Source: Endobugula sp965214375 (GTDB lineage Bacteria > Pseudomonadota > Gammaproteobacteria > Pseudomonadales > Cellvibrionaceae). From it: a DNA stretch of 64,000 nucleotides. The stretch covers positions 1,798,001 through 1,862,000 of the forward strand of contig OZ243947.1 in assembly GCA_965214375.1 (NCBI GenBank). The letters run 5' to 3'. The notes under the pieces were generated by a model, which did no database searches, had not been told where the DNA came from, and was given only the letters and a program-made list of their open reading frames with translations. Numbering within the stretch: position 1 is the first letter of the stretch; every line of letters starts with the position of its first letter. Positions 17,931 to 26,305 of the stretch are shown here, in pieces. Both the position numbers and the translations under genes were made by a program.

Positions 17931-19335
17931 ACTGTTCTCGATACTTTTTCACAATATGGAGGGCCACAAAGTTCAAGCCCAGCGTAATCACAAACAGCAC
18001 TAGACCTAGAGCAAATGCGGCCAGTGTTTTCGCGCTGTCAAATTCATGGTCACCGATCAACAATGTTGTCATTTGCACAGTAACCGTTGTGACTGATTCC
18101 AATGGATTAAAGGTAAGCTTAGCTGCCGTACCAACGGCCATGACAACAATCATGGTCTCACCAATTGCGCGCGACACCGCCAACAGTATTGCACCCACAA
18201 TACCAGGCAATGCTGCAGGGAAAATAACTTTTTTAATCGTTTCTGACTGTGTTGAACCCAAACCATACGCACCATCACGCAACGATTGTGGCACAGCATT
18301 CATCACATCATCCGACAGAGAAGAAACAAAAGGAATAATCATAACACCCATGACCAAACCGGCTGCAAGTGCGCTCTCGCCTGACACTTCTAATGGCCCA
18401 ATCACAAAACCCAATAATGACAAATCCAAGCCATGCAATGCACTTTTAATCATCGGAGCAATGGTCAAGGCCGCAAAAAAACCATAAACGACCGTAGGAA
18501 TACCCGCCAAAATTTCCAACAATGGTTTAACCATACTGCGCACACGGGAACTGGCATATTCGGATAGATAGATGGCCGTCATCAAACCTGTAGGCACGGC
18601 AACCAACATGGCAACCGCAGAAATTAACAAAGTCCCGGTAAAGAGTGGCATAGCACCGAAAGCACCCGAGCTTCCTACCTGATCTTCACGAATAGAAAGT
18701 TGAGGACTCCACTGAGTGCCAAATAGAAAATCGGTTAAAGGGACAATGTGGAAAAAACGAATAGATTCAAATAAGACTGAAAAGACAATACCGATGGTTG
18801 TGAAAATCGCCAACATTGAACAGGCAAGCAGCGCTAGCATAAACACCGTTTCCACACCATTACGAGCTTTCAAATCAGGACCGACTTTTTTCCAGCCATA
18901 AGCACCTGTTACGACTAACAAGCCCATAATCAATACTGATAACGCCATCTGACTGGTATCACGTAAACTCGCCAAACGCTCGGCAATAACCAGTAATTGA
19001 GGATCCTGATTAAAAGAAACACCTGAGGCCAGATTTTCAATGGTGCTTAACAATAAATCCAGCTCATCTGCTGATAATTGTTGTTGTTCAACCGTCAAAT
19101 ATTGAAAAACGATGCCACGAATAATACTGTCGTCAAAAGCGCTCCATAAGGTAAAAACCATAAGGCAGGGGATAGCACACCAGATAGCGGCCTGCACACC
19201 ATAATAAACCGGCAGTGAGTGCAAATGCTTTCTTCCGCCGAGGTCTTTGGATAGGACAATTGAGCGGGTACGCGCCAGATAAAAGGCAATGGCTATACCA
19301 AGCGCAATAACAATAAACAATGTCGAAGGATTCAT
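17923..19335 (-). CDS. pstC: Phosphate ABC transporter permease PstC, long form
   Basis: First gene of the pstCAB-phoU unit. The 470-aa product is about 150 residues longer than E. coli PstC: the first 200 residues hold a helix at the N-terminus, two more hydrophobic segments and a hydrophilic stretch. The permease core from about 225 onward includes the EAA loop DGAYGLGSTQSETIKKVIFPAA. A Pho-box promoter lies about 100 nt upstream. The leader between contains a 9-bp hairpin (CACTTATCA 19374-19382 with TGATAAGTG 19402-19410) of unknown role. Confidence 0.95.
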   Translation of the reverse strand: MNPSTLFIVIALGIAIAFYLARTRSIVLSKDLGGRKHLHSLPVYYGVQAAIWCAIPCLMVFTLWSAFDDSIIRGIVFQYLTVEQQQLSADELDLLLSTIENLASGVSFNQDPQLLVIAERLASLRDTSQMALSVLIMGLLVVTGAYGWKKVGPDLKARNGVETVFMLALLACSMLAIFTTIGIVFSVLFESIRFFHIVPLTDFLFGTQWSPQLSIREDQVGSSGAFGAMPLFTGTLLISAVAMLVAVPTGLMTAIYLSEYASSRVRSMVKPLLEILAGIPTVVYGFFAALTIAPMIKSALHGLDLSLLGFVIGPLEVSGESALAAGLVMGVMIIPFVSSLSDDVMNAVPQSLRDGAYGLGSTQSETIKKVIFPAALPGIVGAILLAVSRAIGETMIVVMAVGTAAKLTFNPLESVTTVTVQMTTLLIGDHEFDSAKTLAAFALGLVLFVITLGLNFVALHIVKKYREQYD

Positions 19336-19422
19336 AGGTTTATTACCAAGATGCCTCTATTGAAGACAGCACTCACTTATCAACAAGGCGTATGATTGTG
19401 GTGATAAGTGCTACTGGGAGTG

Positions 19423-19456
19423 AGGATAGCCAGACAAGATGACATTTTTGTGGCAG
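19423..19456 (-). promoter_or_regulatory. Pho-box promoter of pstCAB-phoU
   Basis: On the minus strand CTGCCACAAAAATGTCAT (19456-19439) matches the Pho box consensus at about 15 of 18 positions; TATCCT (19428-19423) is the likely -10 after 10 nt, the same spacing as at pstS. Confidence 0.75.
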
Positions 19457-19516
19457 CGCTCGTGATTTATATCATAAAGGCACGGGCGCCATGCAAAGAA
19501 ACTTTTATCTGGCTAA

Positions 19517-19903
19517 TTATTTAACTTTTTGTTCGCTTTCTTTCGCTTCCTGAGACTGAAGTCTACGATAATCTTGAAACGCACGCCAATTTTTATACTC
19601 TTCATACTCATCAGAGCCTTGCTCACGAGATTTTATCCAGGCACGAAAAGCTTCAAACTCTTTAAACTGCTCTTCCGTCATCGGTGGAGCGCCATCCAAA
19701 TCGAGGATATAGTAACCACCTGACTTACGTCTTTCTTTTTCATTACTAAAAAACTTTTTGGCTGAAAACTCACCGCTACTGCCTGAAAACACACCTGCTC
19801 CACGAGGGAATTCGCTGTCTTCAAACTCGTCTTTATCCGTTTCTGATAGAGAAGCACATGCCACTATCAATGGACACAGTAGTAATAAAAAAACGGCCTT
19901 CAT
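19517..19903 (-). CDS. Small lipoprotein with EYEEYKNW motif
   Basis: Predicted lipoprotein of 128 aa. ATG 19903 is chosen for the AAAGG located 8 nt upstream; a GTG 9 nt earlier is possible. The signal peptide ends in the lipobox IVAC. The middle is Ser/Gly/Glu-rich, and the C-terminal 50 residues are a charged helix, EQFKEFEAFRAWIKS and DEYEEYKNWRAFQDYRR. The tail resembles that of the lipoprotein at 12022-12291. Upstream of pstC in the same direction but outside its promoter. Function unknown. Confidence 0.75.
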   Translation of the reverse strand: MKAVFLLLLCPLIVACASLSETDKDEFEDSEFPRGAGVFSGSSGEFSAKKFFSNEKERRKSGGYYILDLDGAPPMTEEQFKEFEAFRAWIKSREQGSDEYEEYKNWRAFQDYRRLQSQEAKESEQKVK

Positions 19904-19937
19904 CACACACACCTTTTCGTCTTAACATATTTTAAAA

Positions 19938-19965
19938 AAAAAAGCACCCTAAAGGGTGCTTTTTT
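19938..19965. terminator. Bidirectional terminator below porin gene
   Basis: GCACCCT (19944-19950) and AGGGTGC (19953-19959) form a tight stem flanked by A and T runs, giving a U tract on either strand. It lies 17 nt past the stop of the porin at 19983-20975. Confidence 0.85.
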
Positions 19966-19982
19966 AACAACCAATGTGTCAA

Positions 19983-20975
19983 TTAGAACTTAACAACACC
20001 ACCGATTGCAATACCTCTGTCTTCAGCAGCTTCGATGCCATTCTGCACTAGACCGTCAGTTTTAACATATGACAAGTACAACAATACACCTTTGGTTGCC
20101 GCATACTCATAACCGAAACCAGTTGCTTCAACATCAGCTGTTCTGTTAGCGTCATCACGAGTGTGTGAACTGATACTTACTTTATGCTGACCTGAGTGGT
20201 AACCCAGCTTAACTGCATCGTGCTCGTTAGTACCGCCTTGAGTTGTACTAGCAGGTGTTGTAGTGATAGTTCCATCACCATTAAGTACTGAACTCTGAGC
20301 AGTTGTAGAAGTTTGTAAGTCTTGTTCAGTATGAACAACTGTCAAGCTAACACCAAATGGTGCCTTATAACCAACCAAGTAACCGCTAAGGTCATTGTTA
20401 GTGCCACCACCATTTTCAGTAAAGTAGCTTACTTTAAAACCATTGCTGTTGATGCGTAACGCAATTTCCGAACCACCTTCGTTCTGAAGCTGTGCAGCGA
20501 TAGTCGCAACACCAGCAATCTTAGGTGAGTAGTAACGGATACCTTGACCACGATGTGGGTCAAAACCATTGATTGCAGAGTTCACACCAGTAGTGAATGA
20601 GGTACCAGCCAATGCGTTAGACGTCCAAGTACCTGCAGAACCAACGTTCATGATACCGTCACCTACGTCATTGTGATCACCCAAACGGATAGTACCGAAA
20701 CCACCTTTAACATAAAAACTGTTACGACGAGTATTCAGGCTGCCCTGAGAATCCGGCAAACCAAATTCCATGTTAGTACCTACAGTTAAGTCATTCCACT
20801 TAGTGCTGCTGTCGATACGGAAACGTGATTGTGAAAAACCATTACGAGTGTATTGAACTTTGTCAGAATCTTCTAAGTCCAGAACCTGAGCAGATACGAA
20901 ACCAGAGATTTTAACATCTGCTTGAGCTGAAAAAGATGCACCTGCAACTGCTAATGCTAATAGAGCTTTCTTCAT
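19983..20975 (-). CDS. Outer-membrane porin, Gram-negative porin superfamily
   Basis: Predicted general porin of 330 aa. Signal peptide MKKALLALAVAGASFSAQA; the mature protein opens with DVKISGFVSAQV, a typical first strand, and ends in the canonical Phe (GIAIGGVVKF). Internal motifs RNSFYVKGGFGTIRLGDHND and GIRYYSPKIAG are usual for this superfamily. A near-consensus sigma-70 promoter and a strong terminator bracket it, so it is likely a highly expressed single gene. No Pho box was seen despite the nearby pst locus. Confidence 0.88.
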   Translation of the reverse strand: MKKALLALAVAGASFSAQADVKISGFVSAQVLDLEDSDKVQYTRNGFSQSRFRIDSSTKWNDLTVGTNMEFGLPDSQGSLNTRRNSFYVKGGFGTIRLGDHNDVGDGIMNVGSAGTWTSNALAGTSFTTGVNSAINGFDPHRGQGIRYYSPKIAGVATIAAQLQNEGGSEIALRINSNGFKVSYFTENGGGTNNDLSGYLVGYKAPFGVSLTVVHTEQDLQTSTTAQSSVLNGDGTITTTPASTTQGGTNEHDAVKLGYHSGQHKVSISSHTRDDANRTADVEATGFGYEYAATKGVLLYLSYVKTDGLVQNGIEAAEDRGIAIGGVVKF

Positions 20976-21017
20976 TTTTTGCCCCCTAAATTATTGGTTA
21001 AGTTATGAAGAGCGCTC

Positions 21018-21046
21018 TTTATATAGCGGCCATTGAGAGATGTCAA
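21018..21046 (-). promoter_or_regulatory. Sigma-70 promoter of porin
   Basis: On the minus strand TTGACA (21046-21041), a 17-nt spacer and TATAAA (21023-21018). The -35 is perfect and the -10 has one deviation, consistent with an abundant outer-membrane protein. Confidence 0.75.
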
Positions 21047-21108
21047 ATATTTTTTGGTCAATGCCGCAATATACGCCAAATAAGGGATAAATTGATTAAT
21101 TATTAACC

Positions 21109-21139
21109 AAAAAAGAAAACCCCAGCCAAAGGCCGGGGT
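21109..21139 (-). terminator. Probable terminator of polA
   Basis: On the minus strand ACCCCGGCC, three Ts and GGCTGGGGT form a 9-bp stem with one mismatch, followed by TTTTCTTTTTT. It is 238 nt past the polA stop; the DNA between (21140-21377) is AT-rich and shows no gene I can support. Confidence 0.6.
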
Positions 21140-21377
21140 GCCATATTTAATCACTATTTTCATGCTCAGCTTTCGACACAAAAGCATGGCCAAGGCTCTT
21201 TTTCCGCTCTCTAGCATTAGGGGGCATTGAGAGTCTGGAGATTAGGGGCATTACTATGACGCTGGCAATCCACAAAAGTTCCAAAAAATTGGAAAAAAAT
21301 TTATCTTTTGTTCACAATTTTTTATTTATATTTATTTTTCAGTAAGTTACGAAGGAAAAAAATATCACTTTTACCGA

Positions 21378-24110
21378 TTAATGCGCCTCATCCCAATTAT
21401 TTCCAATGCCTGTATCGACAATAAGAGGGACTAAAAGTTCCGCTGCCGCCGACATCCGCTGTTGGACACCTGCAATCAGTTCATCAACTGCCTGATGATG
21501 CACCTCAAAGACCAGTTCATCATGGACTTGCATAATCATCATCGCATTCATGGTGGTCGCTTGCAGCCATTGATCAACAGAGATCATTGCCATTTTAATA
21601 ATGTCGGCAGCAGTACCCTGCATAGGGGCATTAATCGCTGTACGTTCCGCCGCCTGACGCCGCATACCATTGCGCGCATTGATTTCCGGCAAATACAGCC
21701 GACGACCAAACAATGTTTCAACATAGCCTTTCTCAGCCGCCTGTGCACGAGTATTGTCCATATAGGCTTGTACGCCAGGATAACGCTCAAAGTACTTATT
21801 AATATATTGTTGTGCATCATTACGGCCAACACCCAATTGTTTTGCCAAACCAAAAGCGGACATGCCATAAATCAGTCCAAAATTAATCGCTTTGGCACTA
21901 CGACGTTGTTCCTGCGTCACATGATCAAGTGTCGTATCAAATACCTCTGCGGCTGTCGCACGGTGGATATCCCGACCTTGCGCAAAGGCCTCTAACAAAC
22001 CTTGGTCTTGTGACAAATGCGCCATAATGCGCAATTCTATCTGGGAGTAGTCGGCAGCAACAATTTTATAACCCTCTGGGGCAATAAATGCCTGTCGAAT
22101 ACGTCGACCTTCTGAATTACGTATGGGGATGTTTTGCAGATTAGGATCTGAAGACGACAATCTGCCCGTCGCCGTAACTGCCTGATGGTACGAAGTATGA
22201 ATTCGACCTGTAGATGGCTCTATCATTTGCGGCAACTTATCGGTATACGTTGATTTCAGCTTAGCAAGGCCCCGGTGCTCAAGTAACACTTTGGGAAGCG
22301 GGTAATCCAATGCGAGCTCCTGTAACACCTCTTCCGCTGTGGAAGGCGCACCTTTGGATGTTTTCTTGATTACAGGCAATTCCAATTTCTCAAACAAAAT
22401 CACCCCCAATTGCTTGGGAGACCCCAGATTAAATTCTTCGCCCGCCACCTCAAAAGCCTGCATTTCCAACGCTTTTAATCGTGCTTCAATCTCATGACTT
22501 TGCTCGCCCAATAATTTGGCATCCACTAAAGCACCATTACGTTCAATACGATTAATGATAGGTAAGAGTGGGATTTCGATGTTATTGAACACATGAGCCA
22601 ATGAATGATCACTCTGTAATTGCGGCCATAATTGAGCGTGCAGTTGCAAGGTAATATCAGCATCTTCTGCCGCGTAAGGCGACGCCTGGTCCACCGCAAT
22701 TTGATCAAAGGTGAGCTGCTTTGCGCCCTTACCGGCAATATCTTCAAAATGGATGGTTTGTTTGTCGAGATAAAACTGAGCCAGACTATCCATATCGTGA
22801 CGAGTTGCCGTCGCGTTCAACACATAGGATTCCAGCATGGTATCAAATGCGATACCTTGCAGTTGTATATCGTAATTCATTAACACATGGCTATCGTATT
22901 TTAAGTTTTGTCCCACTTTAAATGTATTGGAATCCTCCAATAGGGGTTTAAGTTTATCCAAAACCCACGTCAACGATAATTGATCAGGAGCATCAAGATA
23001 AGCATGACCACAAGGTACATAGGCAGCCTCGCCGGTACTCACTGCAAATGAAACACCAACAATTTGCGCCTGCATATAATTCAGGCTTGTGGTTTCTGTA
23101 TCAAAAGCAAATAAGTCTGCTTGCTGAAGTTTTATCAGCCACTGTTCAAATTCGATCTCAGTAAAAATGGTCTGGTAATTCGATTTATCATCAACCGACA
23201 AGGTATTATTATCCTCATCTTCCTCGCTAACAGTCGATGTGTCGTGACTTAATTCTGCAATCCAAGTTTTAAACTCGAAGCGCTGAAATAGGTTTGATAG
23301 TGCTTCATTGTCAGGATCGACGGCACATAAGTCTGCAACATGAATATCCAATACCACATCGGTTTTAATGGTTGCCAGCTGATAAGAAAGGCGTGCATCG
23401 GCTTCATTACTACGCAATTTATCCGGCATGGTTTTGGCGCCGCGAAAACCTAACGTGCTGACTGCATCCAGATTTTGATAAATCGCCTCTATGCCGCCTA
23501 TGCCCTGCAATAGCGCCAATGCCGTTTTTTCGCCTACACCCGCAACACCGGGGATGTTGTCGACCTTATCACCCATTAACGCCAAAAAGTCGATGATGAG
23601 CTCGGGGGGAATACCAAACTTGGCCTCAACACCGGCCACATCCATGATGGTTTCGGTCATGGTATTAACCAGCGTAACGTGTTGGTTAACCAACTGTGCC
23701 ATATCCTTATCACCCGTGGAAACCACCACATCCAACCCTTTTTCTGTCGCCTGATGCGCCAAAGTACCGATCACATCATCAGCCTCAACTCCTTCGATAA
23801 CCAGTAATGGCAACCCCATGGCCTTGATAATATCGTGAATAGGTTGCACTTGTGGACGCAGGTCATCCGGCATCGGCGGGCGATGCGCCTTATACTCGGG
23901 ATAAATCCCATCACGAAAAGTCTTTCCCTTGGCATCAAAAATCACCGCTATCGTACTTTGGGGAAAATCTTTTTGCAGACGACGCAACATATTAATCACG
24001 CCTTTAATCGCACCCGTAGGTTCTCCCTGACGGTTAATTAACGGTGTCAGTGCGTGAAAAGCGCGATAGAGATAGGAAGAACCATCAACCAAAACGAGGG
24101 GGGCTGTCAT
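21378..24110 (-). CDS. polA: DNA polymerase I
   Basis: Repair and Okazaki-fragment polymerase, 910 aa (E. coli 928). All three parts are present: the 5'-3' exonuclease (about 1-290, with VFDAKGKTFR and VVSTGDKDMAQLV), the 3'-5' exonuclease (about 325-515, with the catalytic DTET in LFAFDTETTSL, so proofreading should be intact), and the polymerase with motif A ADYSQIELR, motif B RRSAKAINFGLIYGMSAFG and motif C QVHDELVFE. Single gene, divergent from the candidate sRNA and small gene upstream. Confidence 0.98.
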   Translation of the reverse strand: MTAPLVLVDGSSYLYRAFHALTPLINRQGEPTGAIKGVINMLRRLQKDFPQSTIAVIFDAKGKTFRDGIYPEYKAHRPPMPDDLRPQVQPIHDIIKAMGLPLLVIEGVEADDVIGTLAHQATEKGLDVVVSTGDKDMAQLVNQHVTLVNTMTETIMDVAGVEAKFGIPPELIIDFLALMGDKVDNIPGVAGVGEKTALALLQGIGGIEAIYQNLDAVSTLGFRGAKTMPDKLRSNEADARLSYQLATIKTDVVLDIHVADLCAVDPDNEALSNLFQRFEFKTWIAELSHDTSTVSEEDEDNNTLSVDDKSNYQTIFTEIEFEQWLIKLQQADLFAFDTETTSLNYMQAQIVGVSFAVSTGEAAYVPCGHAYLDAPDQLSLTWVLDKLKPLLEDSNTFKVGQNLKYDSHVLMNYDIQLQGIAFDTMLESYVLNATATRHDMDSLAQFYLDKQTIHFEDIAGKGAKQLTFDQIAVDQASPYAAEDADITLQLHAQLWPQLQSDHSLAHVFNNIEIPLLPIINRIERNGALVDAKLLGEQSHEIEARLKALEMQAFEVAGEEFNLGSPKQLGVILFEKLELPVIKKTSKGAPSTAEEVLQELALDYPLPKVLLEHRGLAKLKSTYTDKLPQMIEPSTGRIHTSYHQAVTATGRLSSSDPNLQNIPIRNSEGRRIRQAFIAPEGYKIVAADYSQIELRIMAHLSQDQGLLEAFAQGRDIHRATAAEVFDTTLDHVTQEQRRSAKAINFGLIYGMSAFGLAKQLGVGRNDAQQYINKYFERYPGVQAYMDNTRAQAAEKGYVETLFGRRLYLPEINARNGMRRQAAERTAINAPMQGTAADIIKMAMISVDQWLQATTMNAMMIMQVHDELVFEVHHQAVDELIAGVQQRMSAAAELLVPLIVDTGIGNNWDEAH

Positions 24111-24222
24111 AATAACGAAGTCTTATTTGCTGATTTATTGAAATGTGAAACACGAATAATAAAGGAAAGCACTAATAAAGTGTTACTACACCCTCATTTT
24201 TGTTATTTTTCTATGATTTTTG

Positions 24223-24251
24223 TTGCAATGCACAATTTTGTTTGTTACAAT
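24223..24251 (+). promoter_or_regulatory. Promoter with palindromic operator-like site
   Basis: TTGCAA (24223-24228), a 17-nt spacer and TACAAT (24246-24251). The -10 lies inside the inverted repeat TGTTACAATATGTAACA (24243-24259), a good position for a repressor or activator dimer. It drives transcription away from polA. Confidence 0.5.
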
Positions 24252-24257
24252 ATGTAA

Positions 24258-24362
24258 CATTATTGGCTCACAGCTAATTTTGGTTAAGTTAAGATAGTTC
24301 TTGTTACCTGCACTGGTTGTTTTCTCTCCTCCCTTATATGATTAGACGGTGCAGGTTTTTTT
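24258..24362 (+). ncRNA. Candidate small RNA beside polA
   Basis: About 105 nt between a good promoter and a terminator-like stem, ACCTGCAC (24306-24313) with GTGCAGGT (24349-24356) followed by seven Ts. The 35-nt loop exposes CUCUCCUCCC (24324-24333), complementary to Shine-Dalgarno sequences. No open reading frame of note lies inside. The site next to polA is where Spot 42 (enterics) and ErsA (Pseudomonas) are encoded; the sequence is not recognisably Spot 42, so homology is not claimed. The remaining part of the 359-nt gap 24111-24469 shows nothing else. Confidence 0.5.
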
Positions 24363-24469
24363 ACCTTATTTTCTATTGCGCCGCAATAATTTGATTTCAA
24401 GCAAAGTGGCTAAAAGCTGTCTACACTAAAGAAAATCATCCTCCACACATTATTTTTTGAAGTCGTTAC

Positions 24470-24763
24470 ATGCAAGAACTCCTATTCACACAGGCCTCCA
24501 TTTATCATCTACAACAACTCGCCAGCATGGTAAAACAAAAGACCGGCGTCAGACATCGTCTATCAGACCCCAAATCGGTTATCAATCTATTACGCTACAG
24601 TTGTACTGCCGCGGATCATACGGTGAACTCAGAATATAATGAATTTATAGCGACGCTACGTGATGAACAACGAGACTATCTGCAAAGCCGGGGGTTGCTG
24701 ATCCCTTACATTATGCAAAACGTTGCCCCTATGCATGAGCACTATTTACCCATTGCCCGATAA
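24470..24763 (+). CDS. Small hypothetical protein
   Basis: Soluble protein of 97 aa, no family recognised. The N-terminal part is helical and mixed-charge (LLFTQASIYHLQQLASMV) and the middle reads LLRYSCTAADHTVNSEYNEF, with no membrane segment. Upstream AAGTCG is a poor ribosome site. The last 17 codons and the stop are repeated twice more immediately downstream, so the original 3' end cannot be told from its copies. It may be a conserved short protein; I cannot assign a role. Confidence 0.5.
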   Translation: MQELLFTQASIYHLQQLASMVKQKTGVRHRLSDPKSVINLLRYSCTAADHTVNSEYNEFIATLRDEQRDYLQSRGLLIPYIMQNVAPMHEHYLPIAR

Positions 24764-24872
24764 ATTATGCAAAACGTTGCCCCTATGCATGAGCACTATT
24801 TACCCATTGCCCGATAAATTATGCAAAACGTTGCCCCTATGCATGAGCACTATTTACCCATTGCCCGATAAA
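24711..24872 (+). repeat. Three perfect 54-bp tandem repeats
   Basis: Units at 24711-24764, 24765-24818 and 24819-24872 appear identical, each beginning TTATGCAAAACG. The unit is 18 codons long and includes the stop codon of the preceding small gene, so extra copies lie outside the coding region in the gene's own frame. A second frame stays open through the array. Confidence 0.95.
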
Positions 24873-24927
24873 TATCGCCGACAGTCAAATCATGACAGAC
24901 AGTATCAACTAAGCTTACCTCTGGTAT

Positions 24928-25377
24928 TCACTTTCGATGGGTAATGACAGAAGATAAGGTCAATAACATCTTAGGGTATTGATAAGGCGGTTTTACATAC
25001 GCCACCCATTGGCCCTGAGGATTAACCAACAAAATGGCATCTTGCGGAAATATATTGGGTGGCAACACAATACTATTTAATTCAGCAACAACCATTTTTT
25101 TACGGATACTTTTTTTCACCTGAGAAAGAAAATCTTCCAGTACCTTTTGATCCGCTGCATTTTGTGCAACCAACATCCACTGTAATTGTGAATGTTGTAA
25201 CTTACTTGACATTACTTGTCGATGTTTATCCTTGAGTAAAATCAAGCCATTAATCTTTAATTCAATATCTGACAAATAACGTGGTGTAGTTATTTTATTT
25301 AAAAAAAGCGCCAAAATTGTTGCCATAACAGCAACAAGAATTAACACTGTTTTAGTAATATTTTTACTTTGGCTCAT
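24928..25377 (-). CDS. SCO1/SenC-like protein lacking the copper-binding cysteines
   Basis: Membrane-anchored 149-aa protein at the end of the cytochrome oxidase operon, where SenC/Sco1 is normally found. One N-terminal helix (about 9-26) precedes RYLSDIELKINGLILL, which matches the start of Sco proteins after their anchor, and AILLVNPQGQWVAYVKPPY near the end matches the Sco C-terminus. The central part is shorter than usual (Sco proteins have about 200 residues) and the product has no cysteine, so the CxxxC copper site is absent. It cannot bind copper in the known way. Gap of 16 nt from ctaB. Confidence 0.6.
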   Translation of the reverse strand: MSQSKNITKTVLILVAVMATILALFLNKITTPRYLSDIELKINGLILLKDKHRQVMSSKLQHSQLQWMLVAQNAADQKVLEDFLSQVKKSIRKKMVVAELNSIVLPPNIFPQDAILLVNPQGQWVAYVKPPYQYPKMLLTLSSVITHRK

Positions 25378-25393
25378 AAAAATACATTAGCTA

Positions 25394-26293
25394 TTATCCA
25401 ATAGGTAATAAATAATGGTCTACCAACATAATAATAAACAACGCCATTAAATAAAAAATAGAATAATTAAATGTTTGCATCGCGGCATTAGGGTGCTTAT
25501 CCAATAATAAAATAACACTCCAATAAATAAATCTTCCACCCAATAGCAACGCACCCACTAAGTACAGCCAGTGAAACATACCGATAACGTAAGGCAATAA
25601 AGTAACTATTAACATAATAATGGTATATAACAAAATATGTATTTTTGTGTAACGCTCACCATGTGTTACCGGAAGCATAGGGACATCAGCTTTCGCATAA
25701 TCCTCTTTACGGTGCACCGCTAATGCCCAAAAATGCGGGGGAGTCCATGCAAAAATAATTAACACCAACAACAATCCATAAGCATCTACATTGTTAGTCA
25801 CCGCCGTCCAACCTAACAAGGGCGGCGCAGCACCCGCGATACCACCAATCACAATATTTTGTGGTGTTGCACGTTTTAAAAACAGTGTATATACCAAGGC
25901 ATAACCCACTAAAGAAGCCAAGGTTAACCATGCGGTCAAAGCATTAATAAAGATTAGTAAAACGGCCATCCCTAAAGCACCAATGCAAAATGCAAAAAGT
26001 AGTGCATTGCATGGTTCTACTCGACCTTTAGCCACCGGACGATTAAGCGTACGCTGCATTTTTTGATCAATACTGCGGTCCACTAAATGATTAATAGTCG
26101 CCGCGCTCGCAGCACAAAGAGCAATTCCCAGATTACCCCAAAACAAAATATGTACAGGCACCATTCCCGGTACGGCAAGCAACATCCCAATCAGAGAGGT
26201 TAATAGCATCAGTGCTACCACTCTCGGCTTACAAAGTTCGAGGTAATCCTTCCAGTGGGCTTGTGAATTTTTTATGGCCTGTTCAGTTGCCAT
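25394..26293 (-). CDS. ctaB: Protoheme IX farnesyltransferase (heme O synthase)
   Basis: Converts heme B to heme O by adding a farnesyl group, the step before heme A synthase. The 299-aa protein has nine hydrophobic helices and the UbiA-superfamily motifs NHLVDRSIDQKMQRT with NRPVAKGRVEP, and HRKEDYAKADVPMLPVTHG. It follows ctaA after 12 nt in the oxidase operon. Also called cyoE. Confidence 0.96.
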   Translation of the reverse strand: MATEQAIKNSQAHWKDYLELCKPRVVALMLLTSLIGMLLAVPGMVPVHILFWGNLGIALCAASAATINHLVDRSIDQKMQRTLNRPVAKGRVEPCNALLFAFCIGALGMAVLLIFINALTAWLTLASLVGYALVYTLFLKRATPQNIVIGGIAGAAPPLLGWTAVTNNVDAYGLLLVLIIFAWTPPHFWALAVHRKEDYAKADVPMLPVTHGERYTKIHILLYTIIMLIVTLLPYVIGMFHWLYLVGALLLGGRFIYWSVILLLDKHPNAAMQTFNYSIFYLMALFIIMLVDHYLLPIG

Positions 26294-26305
26294 AGTGGCC
26301 TCTCG

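Noticed and set aside
20972..21217. 81-codon open frame on the minus strand upstream of the porin
   Set aside because: It covers the porin promoter and the polA terminator, has no ribosome site and resembles nothing known.
24258..24362. True Spot 42 RNA
   Set aside because: The position fits, but the sequence does not match Spot 42 as I know it; kept only as a candidate sRNA.
24723..24944. Open frame running through the 54-bp repeats
   Set aside because: It is created by a repeat unit that is a multiple of three; composition is repetitive and there is no start signal.
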